A DNA stretch of 64,000 bases, from the NCBI RefSeq assembly GCF_033096465.1, contig NZ_AP028156.1, positions 3,242,501 to 3,306,500 of the forward strand, in the 5' to 3' direction. The notes under the pieces were generated by a model. That model ran no database searches. It saw only the letters and a list, made by a program, of their open reading frames with translations, and was not told the DNA's origin. Positions 1 through 8,770 of the stretch are shown here, piece by piece. Both the position numbers and the translations under genes were made by a program. The stretch is from Blautia luti. GTDB taxonomy: Bacteria; Bacillota; Clostridia; Lachnospirales; Lachnospiraceae. Position 1 is the stretch's first letter, and each line of letters begins with the position of its first letter.

Positions 1-790
1 CCACAACTCCATAGGCTGCTACACCCATATTTCCCGCGATTCCCAAGATCAGGAAGTTAAATACAATGGCGATCACACCGGAAGACAATTCCCCGACAAA
101 TGCGGAAACTCCCAGCTGACAGCAGGAAATCAGGTGTCTGAATGACGGTTTTTTCCAATGGAATCCTACATGGTTTCTGCTGCTCCTGTAGTGTGTGGCA
201 CAGACGCTCATTGTTACGATCGGACAGATTGCAGTAGCAAGTCCTGCTCCGGAAAATCCCAGACCGACAGGAAACATGAATATATAATCAAATATAATGT
301 TAAAGATACTTCCACTGATGGAACCGATCATTGCAATAGAAGGCGCTCCATCGTTTCTGGCAAATGCAGTAAATGTATAATTTGACATGAAGAATGGTGT
401 TGCGATCAGAATAATTCTCACATAGTTTCGTCCAAGTCCGATCAGTCCGGCATCTGCACCCAACAAAGCCAATGCTTTGTCCGGAATAAAGATTCCGATC
501 AGCATAAATGGAACTGCAGCCAGTATACTCCAGGTTACTGACTGTACGAAATAATGTTCTGTATTTTCTCCTTTTGCCCTGCTTATGGCATACCTGGTAG
601 CGGAACCAATCCCGATCATAGCCCCAATCGCATAGATCAGTCCATAAACCGGCAGGATCAAATTGAGAACTGCCAGTCCGTCAGCACCGGAATATACAGA
701 TATAAAGAAAGTATCTGCCAGAACATAAACGGAAATCCCGATCATTCCGGCAACACTCTGGGTTACATATCTGGTGAATCTTTTCAGCAT
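1..790 (-). CDS. MATE family efflux transporter (3' end outside window)
   Basis: Reading the minus strand from an ATG at 790 gives 263 codons open to the window edge, so the C-terminal part is missing. The N-terminus carries MATE-type transmembrane helices with Gly/Ala-rich stretches such as SGAGLATAICPI and the typical VYSGADGLAVLNLILPVY. A GGAG ribosome site lies about 9 nt before the ATG. MATE proteins are inner-membrane antiporters that export cationic drugs or metabolites using Na+ or H+; the substrate here cannot be read from sequence. It is the first of several MATE copies in this window. Family call is firm, substrate unknown. Confidence 0.85.
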   Translation of the reverse strand, partial: MLKRFTRYVTQSVAGMIGISVYVLADTFFISVYSGADGLAVLNLILPVYGLIYAIGAMIGIGSATRYAISRAKGENTEHYFVQSVTWSILAAVPFMLIGIFIPDKALALLGADAGLIGLGRNYVRIILIATPFFMSNYTFTAFARNDGAPSIAMIGSISGSIFNIIFDYIFMFPVGLGFSGAGLATAICPIVTMSVCATHYRSSRNHVGFHWKKPSFRHLISCCQLGVSAFVGELSSGVIAIVFNFLILGIAGNMGVAAYGVV

Positions 791-901
791 AATACTCCGC
801 TCCTTCGTTATATTGTCAGCATTGTCTTCCTTTCATCTGCAGACTTATCTCACCATTATACCCATATAAAACAAAAATGCAACCACAAAAACTCCAGACA
901 T

Positions 902-943
902 AAAAATCTCCTTAAGCAGATTTTTTAATGCTGCTCAAGGAGA
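902..943 (-). terminator. Intrinsic terminator of the GPH transporter gene
   Basis: Arms at 907-919 and 931-943 pair over 13 bp with one mismatch, and on the minus strand the stem is followed by TTTTTA. It lies just downstream of the transporter stop at 980. Confidence 0.7.
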
Positions 944-979
944 CTCTGTTGATATTCGCAATTCACTTCACGACACTCT

Positions 980-2344
980 TTATTTTACCCGGTTTTTTTT
1001 CAGGTCTTCTACAATTTCATTGTAACGTTTTTTATTCAGGCGATAGAAAAACAGTACAATTGCTGTCACTATCCATAAAACTCCCGGAATTGTAGTAAAG
1101 GAATGTCTCATAATACTGAGAACAGCCGGATTCTGTACATGATTTGCCACATATCCATATTTTCCAAGAAGTGCTGCAAGTAGAGCAGTTCCTATTGCCA
1201 TGCCAATTTTATTTCCCAGTGACACAAATGCATATTGAAAACCATCATTCCTTAAGCCCGTTTTCCACTCTCCGTATTCTACGCAGTCGGGAATGATCGC
1301 ATAGATTGCAGTGTTAAATCCAGAAAAAAAGAATTGTGTAATTCCTGCAAGTGTATAGAACGCTGCCGGTGTTTCTTTTACATTGAAGAAGAACATACAG
1401 AGCATGGAAATTCCGGTAAAAAGGGCAAAAATAGATGCAGTTCTTCCTTTATTATTCAATTTTCGGAATACAGGCTGGAAACATGCAGCACCGATAATGG
1501 ATGGAATGATAATGCACATGGAATATGTAGTATAGTAGGATGCATTTCCCTCTACATAAGTGAAATAGTATAAAACATCTGCATTTCTTCCATAAAGTGT
1601 AAATCCGAATAACACCTGTCCGATTAATGCCAGAATATATGGGCGGTTCTGTATCACTGCTCTTAACTGCACTTTTATGGATATTTTGTCTTTTTCCGGC
1701 ATAATCACCTGCTCTTTTGTTTTTGCGAAACAGAAGAAATGACAGGCTGCAAAAATACATCCGTATATGATTGCTACCAGTAGGTATCCGGTTTTAGCAC
1801 TTTGACTGCCAAGTTTTCCAATCAGTGGAACTGTAATGATATTGATAATTCCAATTGCAACCATTGCAGATACTGAACGTGATGTATTAATCTTTGCACG
1901 TTCATCGATATCCTGTGTCATTGCTCCACAAAGGGTGCCATACGGGATATTTACACAGGTATATCCAAGTACCAGCAGACAGTATGTAATTACCATATAG
2001 ATAACCTTTGATCTGTCCGACCAGTCCGGATGTGCCCAGAATGTCATAATCAGAAGCACGGCCGTGATCGGAGCTGCAATGAGAAGCCATGGACGATAAC
2101 GTCCCCATTTTGTTTTGGTTTTATCTGTCAGTCCACCCACGATCGGATCATTGATCGCATCCCAAAATCTCGAAAACAGCATCAGGGCAGAGACTGCTGC
2201 CATACTGATTCCGAATACGTCTGTGTAAAAAATCATGAGAAAATTACTGACGAACATCCAGCTGAAATTACATCCTACATCGCCAAATCCATATGCGATT
2301 TTACTGATCAACGGAACTTTTACATTTTCGTTTTTACTCTCCAT
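980..2344 (-). CDS. MFS sugar:cation symporter, GPH family
   Basis: A 454-residue, 12-helix transporter of the glycoside-pentoside-hexuronide:cation symporter family, which imports sugars or glycosides with Na+ or H+. The family signature is visible near residues 62-86: DAINDP followed by GRYRPW in the loop after helix 2. I chose the ATG at 2344 because AGGAGG sits 7 nt upstream; a longer frame to 2389 lacks a ribosome site. It lies downstream of the zinc dehydrogenase (gap 113 nt) and the ROK repressor, all on the same strand, suggesting a sugar or polyol uptake-and-oxidation unit. Substrate is not readable. Confidence 0.85.
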   Translation of the reverse strand: MESKNENVKVPLISKIAYGFGDVGCNFSWMFVSNFLMIFYTDVFGISMAAVSALMLFSRFWDAINDPIVGGLTDKTKTKWGRYRPWLLIAAPITAVLLIMTFWAHPDWSDRSKVIYMVITYCLLVLGYTCVNIPYGTLCGAMTQDIDERAKINTSRSVSAMVAIGIINIITVPLIGKLGSQSAKTGYLLVAIIYGCIFAACHFFCFAKTKEQVIMPEKDKISIKVQLRAVIQNRPYILALIGQVLFGFTLYGRNADVLYYFTYVEGNASYYTTYSMCIIIPSIIGAACFQPVFRKLNNKGRTASIFALFTGISMLCMFFFNVKETPAAFYTLAGITQFFFSGFNTAIYAIIPDCVEYGEWKTGLRNDGFQYAFVSLGNKIGMAIGTALLAALLGKYGYVANHVQNPAVLSIMRHSFTTIPGVLWIVTAIVLFFYRLNKKRYNEIVEDLKKNRVK

Positions 2345-2457
2345 AATTCCTCCTGCCTGCTGCCATCCTCCGTCTTTCCGTTTACTCATGTGTTCTTTAC
2401 AGCAGTCTTTTTTATTATATCTTTGTCTTACATAATGCTTATGATCAGCAGGGTATT

Positions 2458-3486
2458 TTATTTTTCCTGCACATTGATAATCACTTTCATTGTAGTCTCA
2501 CGGTTATCGTCAATGTACTGGTATGCTTTCAGATAATCTTTAAATGCAAATGTCTTAGAGATCAGCGGTCTTAAATGCACTTTTCCTTCATTCACCAGTC
2601 TGATTCCGTCTACATAATCATCATGTCTGTACATCATTGTGCTCTTGATATCAAGCTCATGATCATTTGCAACTGCCAGATCGATCTCAGCCATTCCTGC
2701 AAAAACTGCAACCAGCACAATCACGCTTCCTTTTCTTGCATATTTGATCGCCTGTCCCATTGTAATGTTATTTCCTGCACAGTCATAGATAACATCTGCC
2801 TTATCCGGTCCAAAGGCTTCTACCATTGCTTCCCCGAAATTTTTATTCCTTGTGTTGACACATACGTCAATTCCACACTCTTTTGCTTTTTCCAGACGAA
2901 GATCACTGACATCTGTGATCATAACTTTAGCTGCTCCCATCCCTTTTGCAGACTGCGCTACCAGATTTCCGATCGGACCGGCACCTATCACCACAATATT
3001 CATTCCAGTTACATCGCCCATCTGTTTAACACCATGAACAGCTACTGCCAGAGGCTCGATCATTGCGCCCTCTTCATAAGACATATCTTCTGGTATCGGT
3101 GTTACTTTTGATGCATCAACTGCAAAATACTCGGATGCAGTTCCTGTTGTCTGGAATCCCATTACTTTCAGCTCTTCGCAGAGATTGTATTTTCCGTGAC
3201 GGCATGGATAACAATGTCCACAATATACCTGTGGCTCAATTGTTACTTTCTGTCCCACATGAAATTCTGTTACTGCATCACCTGTTTTTACCACTTCTCC
3301 TGATACTTCATGTCCCTGGGTTACCGGATATTTTGTAAAAGGATGTTTTCCGTGATATACATGGATATCAGAACCACATATACCAATATTCATAATCTTA
3401 ACCAAAACCTGATTGTCTTTAATCTCTGGTACGGGAACCTCTCTGAAAATAATTTCTCCTGGATTTGTCATAACCTGCTGTAACAT
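2458..3486 (-). CDS. Zinc-dependent medium-chain alcohol/polyol dehydrogenase
   Basis: A 342-residue MDR-family dehydrogenase. The N-terminal GroES-like domain has catalytic zinc ligands at Cys37, His59 and Glu60, and the structural zinc lobe at Cys89, Cys92, Cys95 and Cys103. The Rossmann motif GAGPIG is at 168-173, with an acidic residue (Asp192) at the end of the next strand that favours NAD over NADP. The family oxidises polyols or secondary alcohols (sorbitol, threonine, galactitol phosphate and relatives). AGGAGG lies before the ATG, and a promoter with operator-like repeats is upstream. Together with the GPH transporter it probably handles one sugar alcohol or uncommon sugar; which one is unknown. 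Confidence 0.85.
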   Translation of the reverse strand: MLQQVMTNPGEIIFREVPVPEIKDNQVLVKIMNIGICGSDIHVYHGKHPFTKYPVTQGHEVSGEVVKTGDAVTEFHVGQKVTIEPQVYCGHCYPCRHGKYNLCEELKVMGFQTTGTASEYFAVDASKVTPIPEDMSYEEGAMIEPLAVAVHGVKQMGDVTGMNIVVIGAGPIGNLVAQSAKGMGAAKVMITDVSDLRLEKAKECGIDVCVNTRNKNFGEAMVEAFGPDKADVIYDCAGNNITMGQAIKYARKGSVIVLVAVFAGMAEIDLAVANDHELDIKSTMMYRHDDYVDGIRLVNEGKVHLRPLISKTFAFKDYLKAYQYIDDNRETTMKVIINVQEK

Positions 3487-3541
3487 AATATTTTCCTCCT
3501 TATTTGTTGAATGTACTTTGAACCTCTAGTTGTTTATTATC

Positions 3542-3600
3542 TTTTATTAAATGTTTTATTAAAGTAATTACATTATTATTCAAATATATAACTTTGTCAA
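3542..3600 (-). promoter_or_regulatory. Promoter with tandem operator-like repeats for the dehydrogenase
   Basis: On the minus strand TTGACA (3595-3600), a 17-nt spacer and AATAAT (3572-3577) form a near-consensus sigma-A promoter. Right after the expected start site, the 10-bp word TTTTATTAAA occurs twice (3542-3551 and 3554-3563), one every 12 bp. That placement suits a repressor site, and the neighbouring ROK protein is the obvious candidate; the link is inference. Confidence 0.55.
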
Positions 3601-3718
3601 TAAATATTTAAGAATATTTCTCATTTCTACCAGTTGCACAAAGTATAGATTTTATTTTTATGCAGATGTTACTATAACACTCCTCATAATTATCTGCTGA
3701 ATTCCCGCACAATAACAA

Positions 3719-3765
3719 AATACCCTGATTACAACCTTTCTTTGTTGTAATCAGGGTATTTTTTA
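3719..3765 (-). terminator. Strong hairpin terminator after the ROK gene
   Basis: Perfect 17-bp arms at 3719-3735 and 3744-3760 with an 8-nt loop. A T-run follows on the plus strand and a shorter TTTT on the minus strand. The only gene running into it is the ROK regulator (stop at 3829). The rest of 3601-3828 shows no coding sequence. Confidence 0.75.
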
Positions 3766-3828
3766 TATTCAGATATTTGTTTAATATGGTATATCAGCAG
3801 ATCATCAGTGATTCAAGAATGCCATCGG

Positions 3829-4941
3829 CTATATCTTTCCGATAAAATCCTGCAGGAAATGCTTTGCTGCACCTACAGCTGAGGCTTCTTTCTTATAAGA
3901 ACAGTTTTTCAGATATCTCAGATCATGATCAAATCCATTATACTTCATTACTTTTTCCCCAAGAGGTATCATATAATCTGAGAGATATCCACCCATTTCA
4001 CCTCCAAGAATGATATCCATATCATATGCCATGCGCAGATTTGAAATCAGAATTGCAAGATAATCAAGATACTCTTCCCATTTTTTCTCTGCCTTTTCAT
4101 CATTGTTTTGAAGCAGCTGCATAAACTGTTCCACAGAATCCTTTGACTCACCAACAAGTGCTCCTGCAGCGCAATAAGCATCTGCACAACCTGATTTTCC
4201 ACAATAACACTTGCGGCCCTGAGGTACAAGTATCATATGTCCAAATTCTCCGGCCTTCTGATTTTCTCCGGAAAACAATTTTCCCCCTATGCAAAATGCA
4301 CCGCCAAGAGTCTGATTCAACGAAAGGTAAATTGCATTCTGATAGATGTTCATATCTTCTGCCATCATTGCCGCATTGGCATCATTTGAAAAATAAACCG
4401 GGACAGAAAATGCCTGTTCCAGGAAACTGAGACTATAGTTTTCAAGTTTCAGTGCGTGGGATTTTATCACCAGTTTCTGCTCCTGATTAATGATTCCCGG
4501 AATAGAGATTCCAACACCCAGAAGCTTTTCTTTCTGTTCTGCATCATTCATATGATCCAGAAATTTCGCCGCAAAATCTGCCACCTGACTGCAGTATGAC
4601 ATATCAGATACAAATTTCAGACGGATCCGCTCTGATTTCACAATCTCATACTTCAGATTTACCAGCACCATTCCCAGATGATTTGCAGTGATCACAATTC
4701 CCATTGCATAACGATAGGATGGATTGATTCCAATACTTTTAGCCTTTCTTCCTCCTGTGGATTCATATTCTCCAATTTCTATTATGATACCTTTTTCCAA
4801 TAAATCTTTTACATTAGACAGAACTGTTGGCATACTCAGATTCAGTTCTTTGGATATTTCCACTTTTGATGTGGATTCTCTATTTATAATATAATTTACG
4901 ATTTTTGATTTCGTAGCAAATTTCTTTTCCAGTCCGCTCAT
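3829..4941 (-). CDS. ROK family transcriptional regulator
   Basis: About 370 residues: an N-terminal winged helix-turn-helix (residues ~8-65, then TGGRKAKSIGI) followed by a ROK sugar-kinase-like domain. The ROK zinc site is present as CYCGKSGC, and AGEFGH matches the sugar-contacting motif. Members such as NagC, Mlc and XylR repress sugar operons and release DNA when they bind a sugar or sugar phosphate. I prefer the ATG at 4941 (GAAGG about 10 nt upstream); an ATG at 5016 would add 25 residues but has no clear ribosome site. It is upstream of the dehydrogenase and GPH transporter, its likely targets. Confidence 0.85.
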   Translation of the reverse strand: MSGLEKKFATKSKIVNYIINRESTSKVEISKELNLSMPTVLSNVKDLLEKGIIIEIGEYESTGGRKAKSIGINPSYRYAMGIVITANHLGMVLVNLKYEIVKSERIRLKFVSDMSYCSQVADFAAKFLDHMNDAEQKEKLLGVGISIPGIINQEQKLVIKSHALKLENYSLSFLEQAFSVPVYFSNDANAAMMAEDMNIYQNAIYLSLNQTLGGAFCIGGKLFSGENQKAGEFGHMILVPQGRKCYCGKSGCADAYCAAGALVGESKDSVEQFMQLLQNNDEKAEKKWEEYLDYLAILISNLRMAYDMDIILGGEMGGYLSDYMIPLGEKVMKYNGFDHDLRYLKNCSYKKEASAVGAAKHFLQDFIGKI

Positions 4942-5185
4942 TCTGTTTCTACCTTCTTTTATTAATGTATTTATAAAAGAATGATACCTGTTATTGTCAT
5001 ATTTGTAAATAGCCATTGTCTCTCAAGAGTGTGTTGCAACAGATAAATTTATATCATCCTGATGAAATATTATATTTCATTTTTCACGTTAATGATGTAA
5101 AATTATCAATGTAAATATCAGAGCATATTCGAAAAATCATTTCTAAACTTTTTCAAATATGCTCCGGAAAGGAACTTTTATACTA

Positions 5186-6526
5186 ATGAAAACCAAGATT
5201 CAGGATATGACCTCCGGTTCACCGGGACGGTTGATCATTCTTTTTGCAATTCCCCTGATGCTGGGAAATATCTGTCAGCAGCTTTATACAATGGTGGATA
5301 CCATGGTTGTTGGCCAGGTTGCAGGTGTGGAGGCTCTTGCCGCACTGGGTGCTGTTGACTTTCTGATGTGGGTTGTCACAGGAATATCCACAGGACTCAC
5401 TCAGGGATTTTCTATTCAACTCTCCCAATATTATGGGGCAAAGGATTTCGAAAATCTGCGTAAATCTCTGGCTCACAGTTACCGACTGACCGCATTCATC
5501 GCAGCCGGAGTATTGATTCTCAGCCAGTCATTTGCCTCGCTGGTATTAACAGGGCTGCATACACCTTCCAATATTATCGGAATGTCTCTGTTATATCTGC
5601 GCATCATTTTCTGTGGAATCCCCGCTACAGCAGCCTATAATATGTTTGCCTCTGCCCTAAGGGCTATGGGAAACAGTAAAACACCGCTGACCGCAATGAT
5701 CATCGCATCTGTGCTGAATGTCTCACTGGACATCCTTTTTGTGGCAGGCTTCGGATGGGGTGTGGCAGGAGCAGCAATCGCAACTGTGATCGCACAGAGC
5801 TTCTCCGCTGTTTACTGTTTCCTGATTTTACGCAGAATTGATATCGTTCATCTGACCAGAGCAGATTTTATGCCTGCCTCCGGCATGAATGCCCGCCTGA
5901 TGAAGCTTGGTATTCCTGTTGTATTTCAGAATATCATCATCGGTGTGGGTGGTCTGGTAGTCCAGTATGTGATCAATGGCTACGGTTTCCTTTTTGTGGC
6001 AGGATTTACAGCTACAAATAAGCTTTATGGTCTGCTGGAAATGGCGGCTATTTCCTATGGATATGCCATCGTTACTTATGTAGGTCAGAATCTGGGGGCC
6101 GGAAAGATTGACAGGATCAGGAAAGGTGTCCGCAGCAGTATGCTGCTTTCCCTGCTTACCTCAATGATCATTTCTGCTGCCATGTTTTTATTTGGAAAAA
6201 ATATTCTCTCACTTTTCATTTCAGGTGAACCACAGCAGACACAGGAGGTACTGGCAATTGCTTTCAAATACCTCTCTATTATGGCTGCCATGCTCTGGGT
6301 TTTGTACTTCCTGTACGTGTACAGATCTGCACTTCAGGGGCTGGGAGATACCTTAATGCCTATGGTAAGTGGTATGGCTGAATTTGTCATGCGTATCAGT
6401 GCTGCACTGATCCTTCCCCATTTCATCGGACAGGACGGTATTTTCTTTGCAGAGATCGCAGCATGGAGCGGAGCCACTGTGATCTTATGCATCAGCTATT
6501 ATGCGCGGATGCATAAATATCATTAA
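5186..6526 (+). CDS. MATE family efflux transporter
   Basis: A 446-residue membrane protein with twelve predicted helices in the two pseudo-symmetric halves typical of MATE pumps; MTSGSPGRLIILFAIPLMLG is a classic N-terminus for the Firmicute subfamily, and the paired loops (SALRAMGNSKTP in the first half, SALQGLGDTLMP in the second) are present. The ATG at 5186 is preferred over one at 5159, since AAAGGA precedes it, though with long spacing. It is transcribed away from the ROK gene. Role: cation-coupled export of an unknown drug or metabolite. Confidence 0.9.
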   Translation: MKTKIQDMTSGSPGRLIILFAIPLMLGNICQQLYTMVDTMVVGQVAGVEALAALGAVDFLMWVVTGISTGLTQGFSIQLSQYYGAKDFENLRKSLAHSYRLTAFIAAGVLILSQSFASLVLTGLHTPSNIIGMSLLYLRIIFCGIPATAAYNMFASALRAMGNSKTPLTAMIIASVLNVSLDILFVAGFGWGVAGAAIATVIAQSFSAVYCFLILRRIDIVHLTRADFMPASGMNARLMKLGIPVVFQNIIIGVGGLVVQYVINGYGFLFVAGFTATNKLYGLLEMAAISYGYAIVTYVGQNLGAGKIDRIRKGVRSSMLLSLLTSMIISAAMFLFGKNILSLFISGEPQQTQEVLAIAFKYLSIMAAMLWVLYFLYVYRSALQGLGDTLMPMVSGMAEFVMRISAALILPHFIGQDGIFFAEIAAWSGATVILCISYYARMHKYH

Positions 6527-6531
6527 GACAA

Positions 6532-6572
6532 AACAGGCACATAGTCCCGGATATCCGGTATATGTGCCTGTT
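6532..6572. terminator. Long hairpin between convergent MATE copies
   Basis: Arms AACAGGCACATA (6532-6543) and TATGTGCCTGTT (6561-6572) pair over 12 bp, with a second palindrome CCGGATATCCGG (6547-6558) inside the loop. There is no good T-run on the plus strand, so efficiency is uncertain. Confidence 0.45.
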
Positions 6573-6585
6573 GGAGCGTGTAAAA

Positions 6586-7099
6586 TTATGTAAGATTCTT
6601 AATCCATTTATATTTCTTATAATGTTTATAGACCACCGGCAGTTTAATGATCTCGTCCAGATTAAGCACGAAATAGACAACCATAACCGGCAGTTTCAGG
6701 ATAAATGCGCAGATACATCCTAGAGGAACGGTGATACACCACAACGTTACGGAATCACACAGCATTCCAAATTTGGAGTCTCCGCCTGCCTCTTTTGCTT
6801 CCTGCAGGCGGTCTGCACCAAGACGGTTTCCCACTATAATACTGCCTGCATTTCCAAGTCCGAGGCAGAAGCATACAACAAGATTTTTGGAAATATTCGC
6901 TATTCCATTGGCGGCAACGGCCAAATAACTTTTTCTCACAGCTTCTGAGACTGAATTTCACAGCTCTGATCCTGCACAATACATAGCCAACACTCCACAG
7001 GAACTGCACAACTGTTGCAAGTACGGTTGCCAGTGCAGCACCTTTAATCCCCATCTCGGGAATTCGTAGATATATCCACCGATTGTGTATCTGTCCCAT
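6586..7099 (-). pseudogene. MATE transporter pseudogene (truncated, frameshifted, internal deletion)
   Basis: Three signs of decay are visible. The first part (about 7085-6945) reads in one frame as EMGIKGAALATVLATVVQ, a mid-protein MATE motif, with no N-terminal half upstream. Near 6940-6960 the reading shifts frame, then continues as RKSYLAVAANGIANISKN and LGNAGSIIVGNRLGA, also MATE. Near 6690 the sequence jumps from the ICAFILKLP helix directly into a MATE C-terminal tail ending YKKYKWIKNLT, skipping roughly 100 residues. It is therefore a nonfunctional relic of a different MATE gene from the intact copy next door. Confidence 0.8.
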
Positions 7100-7139
7100 A
7101 ATGGATACTTCCTTTCGCTTTCTATACCTTCGCTGATTA

Positions 7140-7529
7140 TTACAGCCAATTTTCTTCTATCTCTGTTTTTAATTCGCAAAGCATCTGATAAAACACTTCT
7201 TTTGCATCAGCTATAATTCCTAACGCAATTTTCTGATTGTAAGAATGTGTAACATTATTTCCTGCCTGCAATGCACGAAGCCACTGCTCCTCATCTCTTA
7301 TCATTCCGGCTTTATAGGCAGTCTTCAGAATGATTTTCGGTGAACCTGTTGCTCCCTCTGCATATCCATGAATCTCCAGTATTTCTTTCATCATTTTCCA
7401 TGACTGCTCAAAACAAATTTCATACAATCCTACGAGTCCGGTAATCACTACATTATCATATGGTTCTTCATAATTATAAATATCTTTCATGTTAGACAGT
7501 GAATTGCAGAAATTCTCATATTTTCTCAT
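7140..7529 (-). CDS. HI0074-family nucleotidyltransferase substrate-binding protein
   Basis: A 129-residue, all-helical protein of the HI0074 / HEPN-like group. Its pairing is diagnostic: it overlaps by 14 nt the 3' end of an HI0073-type minimal nucleotidyltransferase and would be translationally coupled to it. Conserved features include the paired helices around YEICFEQSWKMMKEIL, the GSPKIILKTAYKAGMI segment and the late HSYNQKIA stretch. Such pairs are held to act together, the helical partner binding substrate or being AMPylated; many MNT/HEPN pairs are toxin-antitoxin systems, but a classical RxxxxH HEPN RNase motif is not seen here. Function unproven. Confidence 0.8.
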   Translation of the reverse strand: MRKYENFCNSLSNMKDIYNYEEPYDNVVITGLVGLYEICFEQSWKMMKEILEIHGYAEGATGSPKIILKTAYKAGMIRDEEQWLRALQAGNNVTHSYNQKIALGIIADAKEVFYQMLCELKTEIEENWL

Positions 7530-7809
7530 ACAAAATCCTCCCTTCCTTCTCTATAGATTCTCTTAATTCATCCTGCATGTCACGATCAAGATTTACAATA
7601 TCATACTCCAGAAGAGTACTTGTCTCTTCATCCACATCTAACGCAAACCTTGCAAAATCTCCTCCTGTGACTGCAATATCTATATCACTTGTTCTTCTGA
7701 AATCCCCTCTTGCTCTCGAACCAAAAAGAATTACTTTTTCAATATCATATTTTTGCGCAAGGTTTCGGATTTCTTCTATAACTTCCGGTCTGATTCCTGT
7801 ATCATTCAT
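7516..7809 (-). CDS. Minimal nucleotidyltransferase (HI0073/MNT type)
   Basis: A 97-residue protein that is essentially one nucleotidyltransferase fold. The catalytic signature GSRARGDFRRTSDIDIAV (about residues 31-48) holds the GS motif and the DxD metal ligands; a third acidic residue fits in the YDIVNLD strand. It precedes and overlaps its HI0074-like partner. In characterised MNT/HEPN systems the nucleotidyltransferase adds AMP to its partner and thereby neutralises it. The pair sits in a scarred region next to pseudogenes and IS remnants, consistent with horizontal gain. Confidence 0.85.
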   Translation of the reverse strand: MNDTGIRPEVIEEIRNLAQKYDIEKVILFGSRARGDFRRTSDIDIAVTGGDFARFALDVDEETSTLLEYDIVNLDRDMQDELRESIEKEGRILYEKI

Positions 7810-7916
7810 TTTATAAACCTCACATTCCGATGTTTATATCGTCTGTTTTATCTTATCATATTATCGTATCTTTTTTAAGTCTGTCTGAAAATTTCCGTAA
7901 TTATTTTTTACCCGTC

Positions 7917-7966
7917 AAAAAGAAGAACAACCGCAGATTTTTCATCATACGACTGTTCTTCTTTTT
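7917..7966. terminator. Bidirectional intrinsic terminator
   Basis: Arms AAAAAGAAGAACA (7917-7929) and TGTTCTTCTTTTT (7954-7966) are perfectly complementary and give a T-run on both strands. It closes the truncated S-component transcription unit on the minus strand. The rest of 7810-8012 is AT-rich with no other feature. Confidence 0.75.
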
Positions 7967-8012
7967 TATTTATTGAAAATATTAGTTTCCTCTTTATCTA
8001 TCAAATGTAAGA

Positions 8013-8420
8013 TCAGTCTCCCTTGAGAACTACACGGATTCTCTTATAGATCAGGAATACGATCAGGGATGTCAGAGCATATTTGAATATGTTGAATGGA
8101 AAAATGATCATTGCTGCAAATGTAAGAAGATTATTTACAGAACTGTGTACTGCACTTCCCATTTCGATAAATGCTTCTACCGGCATTTCAAAAGCCTTTC
8201 CGTATACCGGAAGTAACACGAATGCATTGATAAAGCATGTAACTACTGCTGTCATAGATCCCTTTGTTACCAGATGCACAAGAATCTTCACCAGCTCGAT
8301 CAGTACACCTGCGATCGGTCCCATTGCAAATGAACCAACCAGTACCGGGATTTCTGAAAAGTCCAACTGATAAAAACTCGGTGCCAGGAAAGGAAGCGGA
8401 AACTCCAGATTCAGTGACAT
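8013..8420 (-). pseudogene. ECF transporter S component, 5'-truncated by an IS200/IS605 element
   Basis: The 135-residue frame reads as a vitamin/metabolite-binding S component of an energy-coupling factor transporter: NLEFPLPFLAPSFYQLDFSE followed by IPVLVGSFAMGPIAGVLIE and further helices. Family members run about 170-200 residues and begin with one more transmembrane helix (the TTIALxAALxYVLM type), which is missing here. The ATG at 8420 lies inside the inserted IS end rather than the original gene, so native sequence begins about three codons later. No strong ribosome site is visible. Probably nonfunctional, though a shortened product is possible. Ligand unknown. Confidence 0.7.
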
Positions 8421-8765
8421 GCTCCCGCCACTTAAATCTTACAGATTTTGAAGTGGGGGCTTCCTGCTCGATTGCCCTTCAGGGCAAAGCTAAAACAGGC
8501 TATCCCCGCGTGTCCCTCGGTTCTTTTTTATCCGGTTACGGATCTTTTCTGTGCTATTATGCACATTTTTTATATATTCTTTTTCCTTCTTCCAGAATAT
8601 TGACCGCCGCATTCACATCCCGGTCCATCCGGTTTCCACATTCGCATAGGTATGTCCGTTCTGATAATGCCAGTTCTTTCTTTTTATGCCCGCATACACT
8701 GCATATCTTGCTGGATGCAAAATATCTGTCTACTTTTATCAGATATTTTCCGCATTTATAGTGGT
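8414..8765 (-). mobile_element. tnpB: IS200/IS605-type element remnant: tnpB tail, guide-RNA region and right end
   Basis: On the minus strand 8763-8557 reads as a TnpB C-terminus: KVDRYFASSKICSVCG, then CECGNRMDRDVNAAVNIL and a stop. This holds the four-Cys zinc ribbon (CxxC...CxC) and the last RuvC Asp (DRDVNAA). Downstream are two hairpins (TTGCCC/GGGCAA at 8472-8487; a long imperfect stem at 8424-8459) and an end motif GTCAC at 8414-8418, as in IS605-group right ends. In living elements this 3' zone is the omega (guide) RNA scaffold. The 5' part of tnpB and any tnpA are gone, cut by the adjoining IS3 remnant. Confidence 0.75.
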
Positions 8766-8770
8766 TCAGT

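Noticed and set aside
7499..7816. Plus-strand frame over the nucleotidyltransferase
   Set aside because: Mirror image of a gene with an intact catalytic signature.
8264..8761. Long plus-strand frame over the S-component and tnpB scar
   Set aside because: It is antisense to recognisable minus-strand coding sequence, lacks a ribosome site and has no family resemblance.
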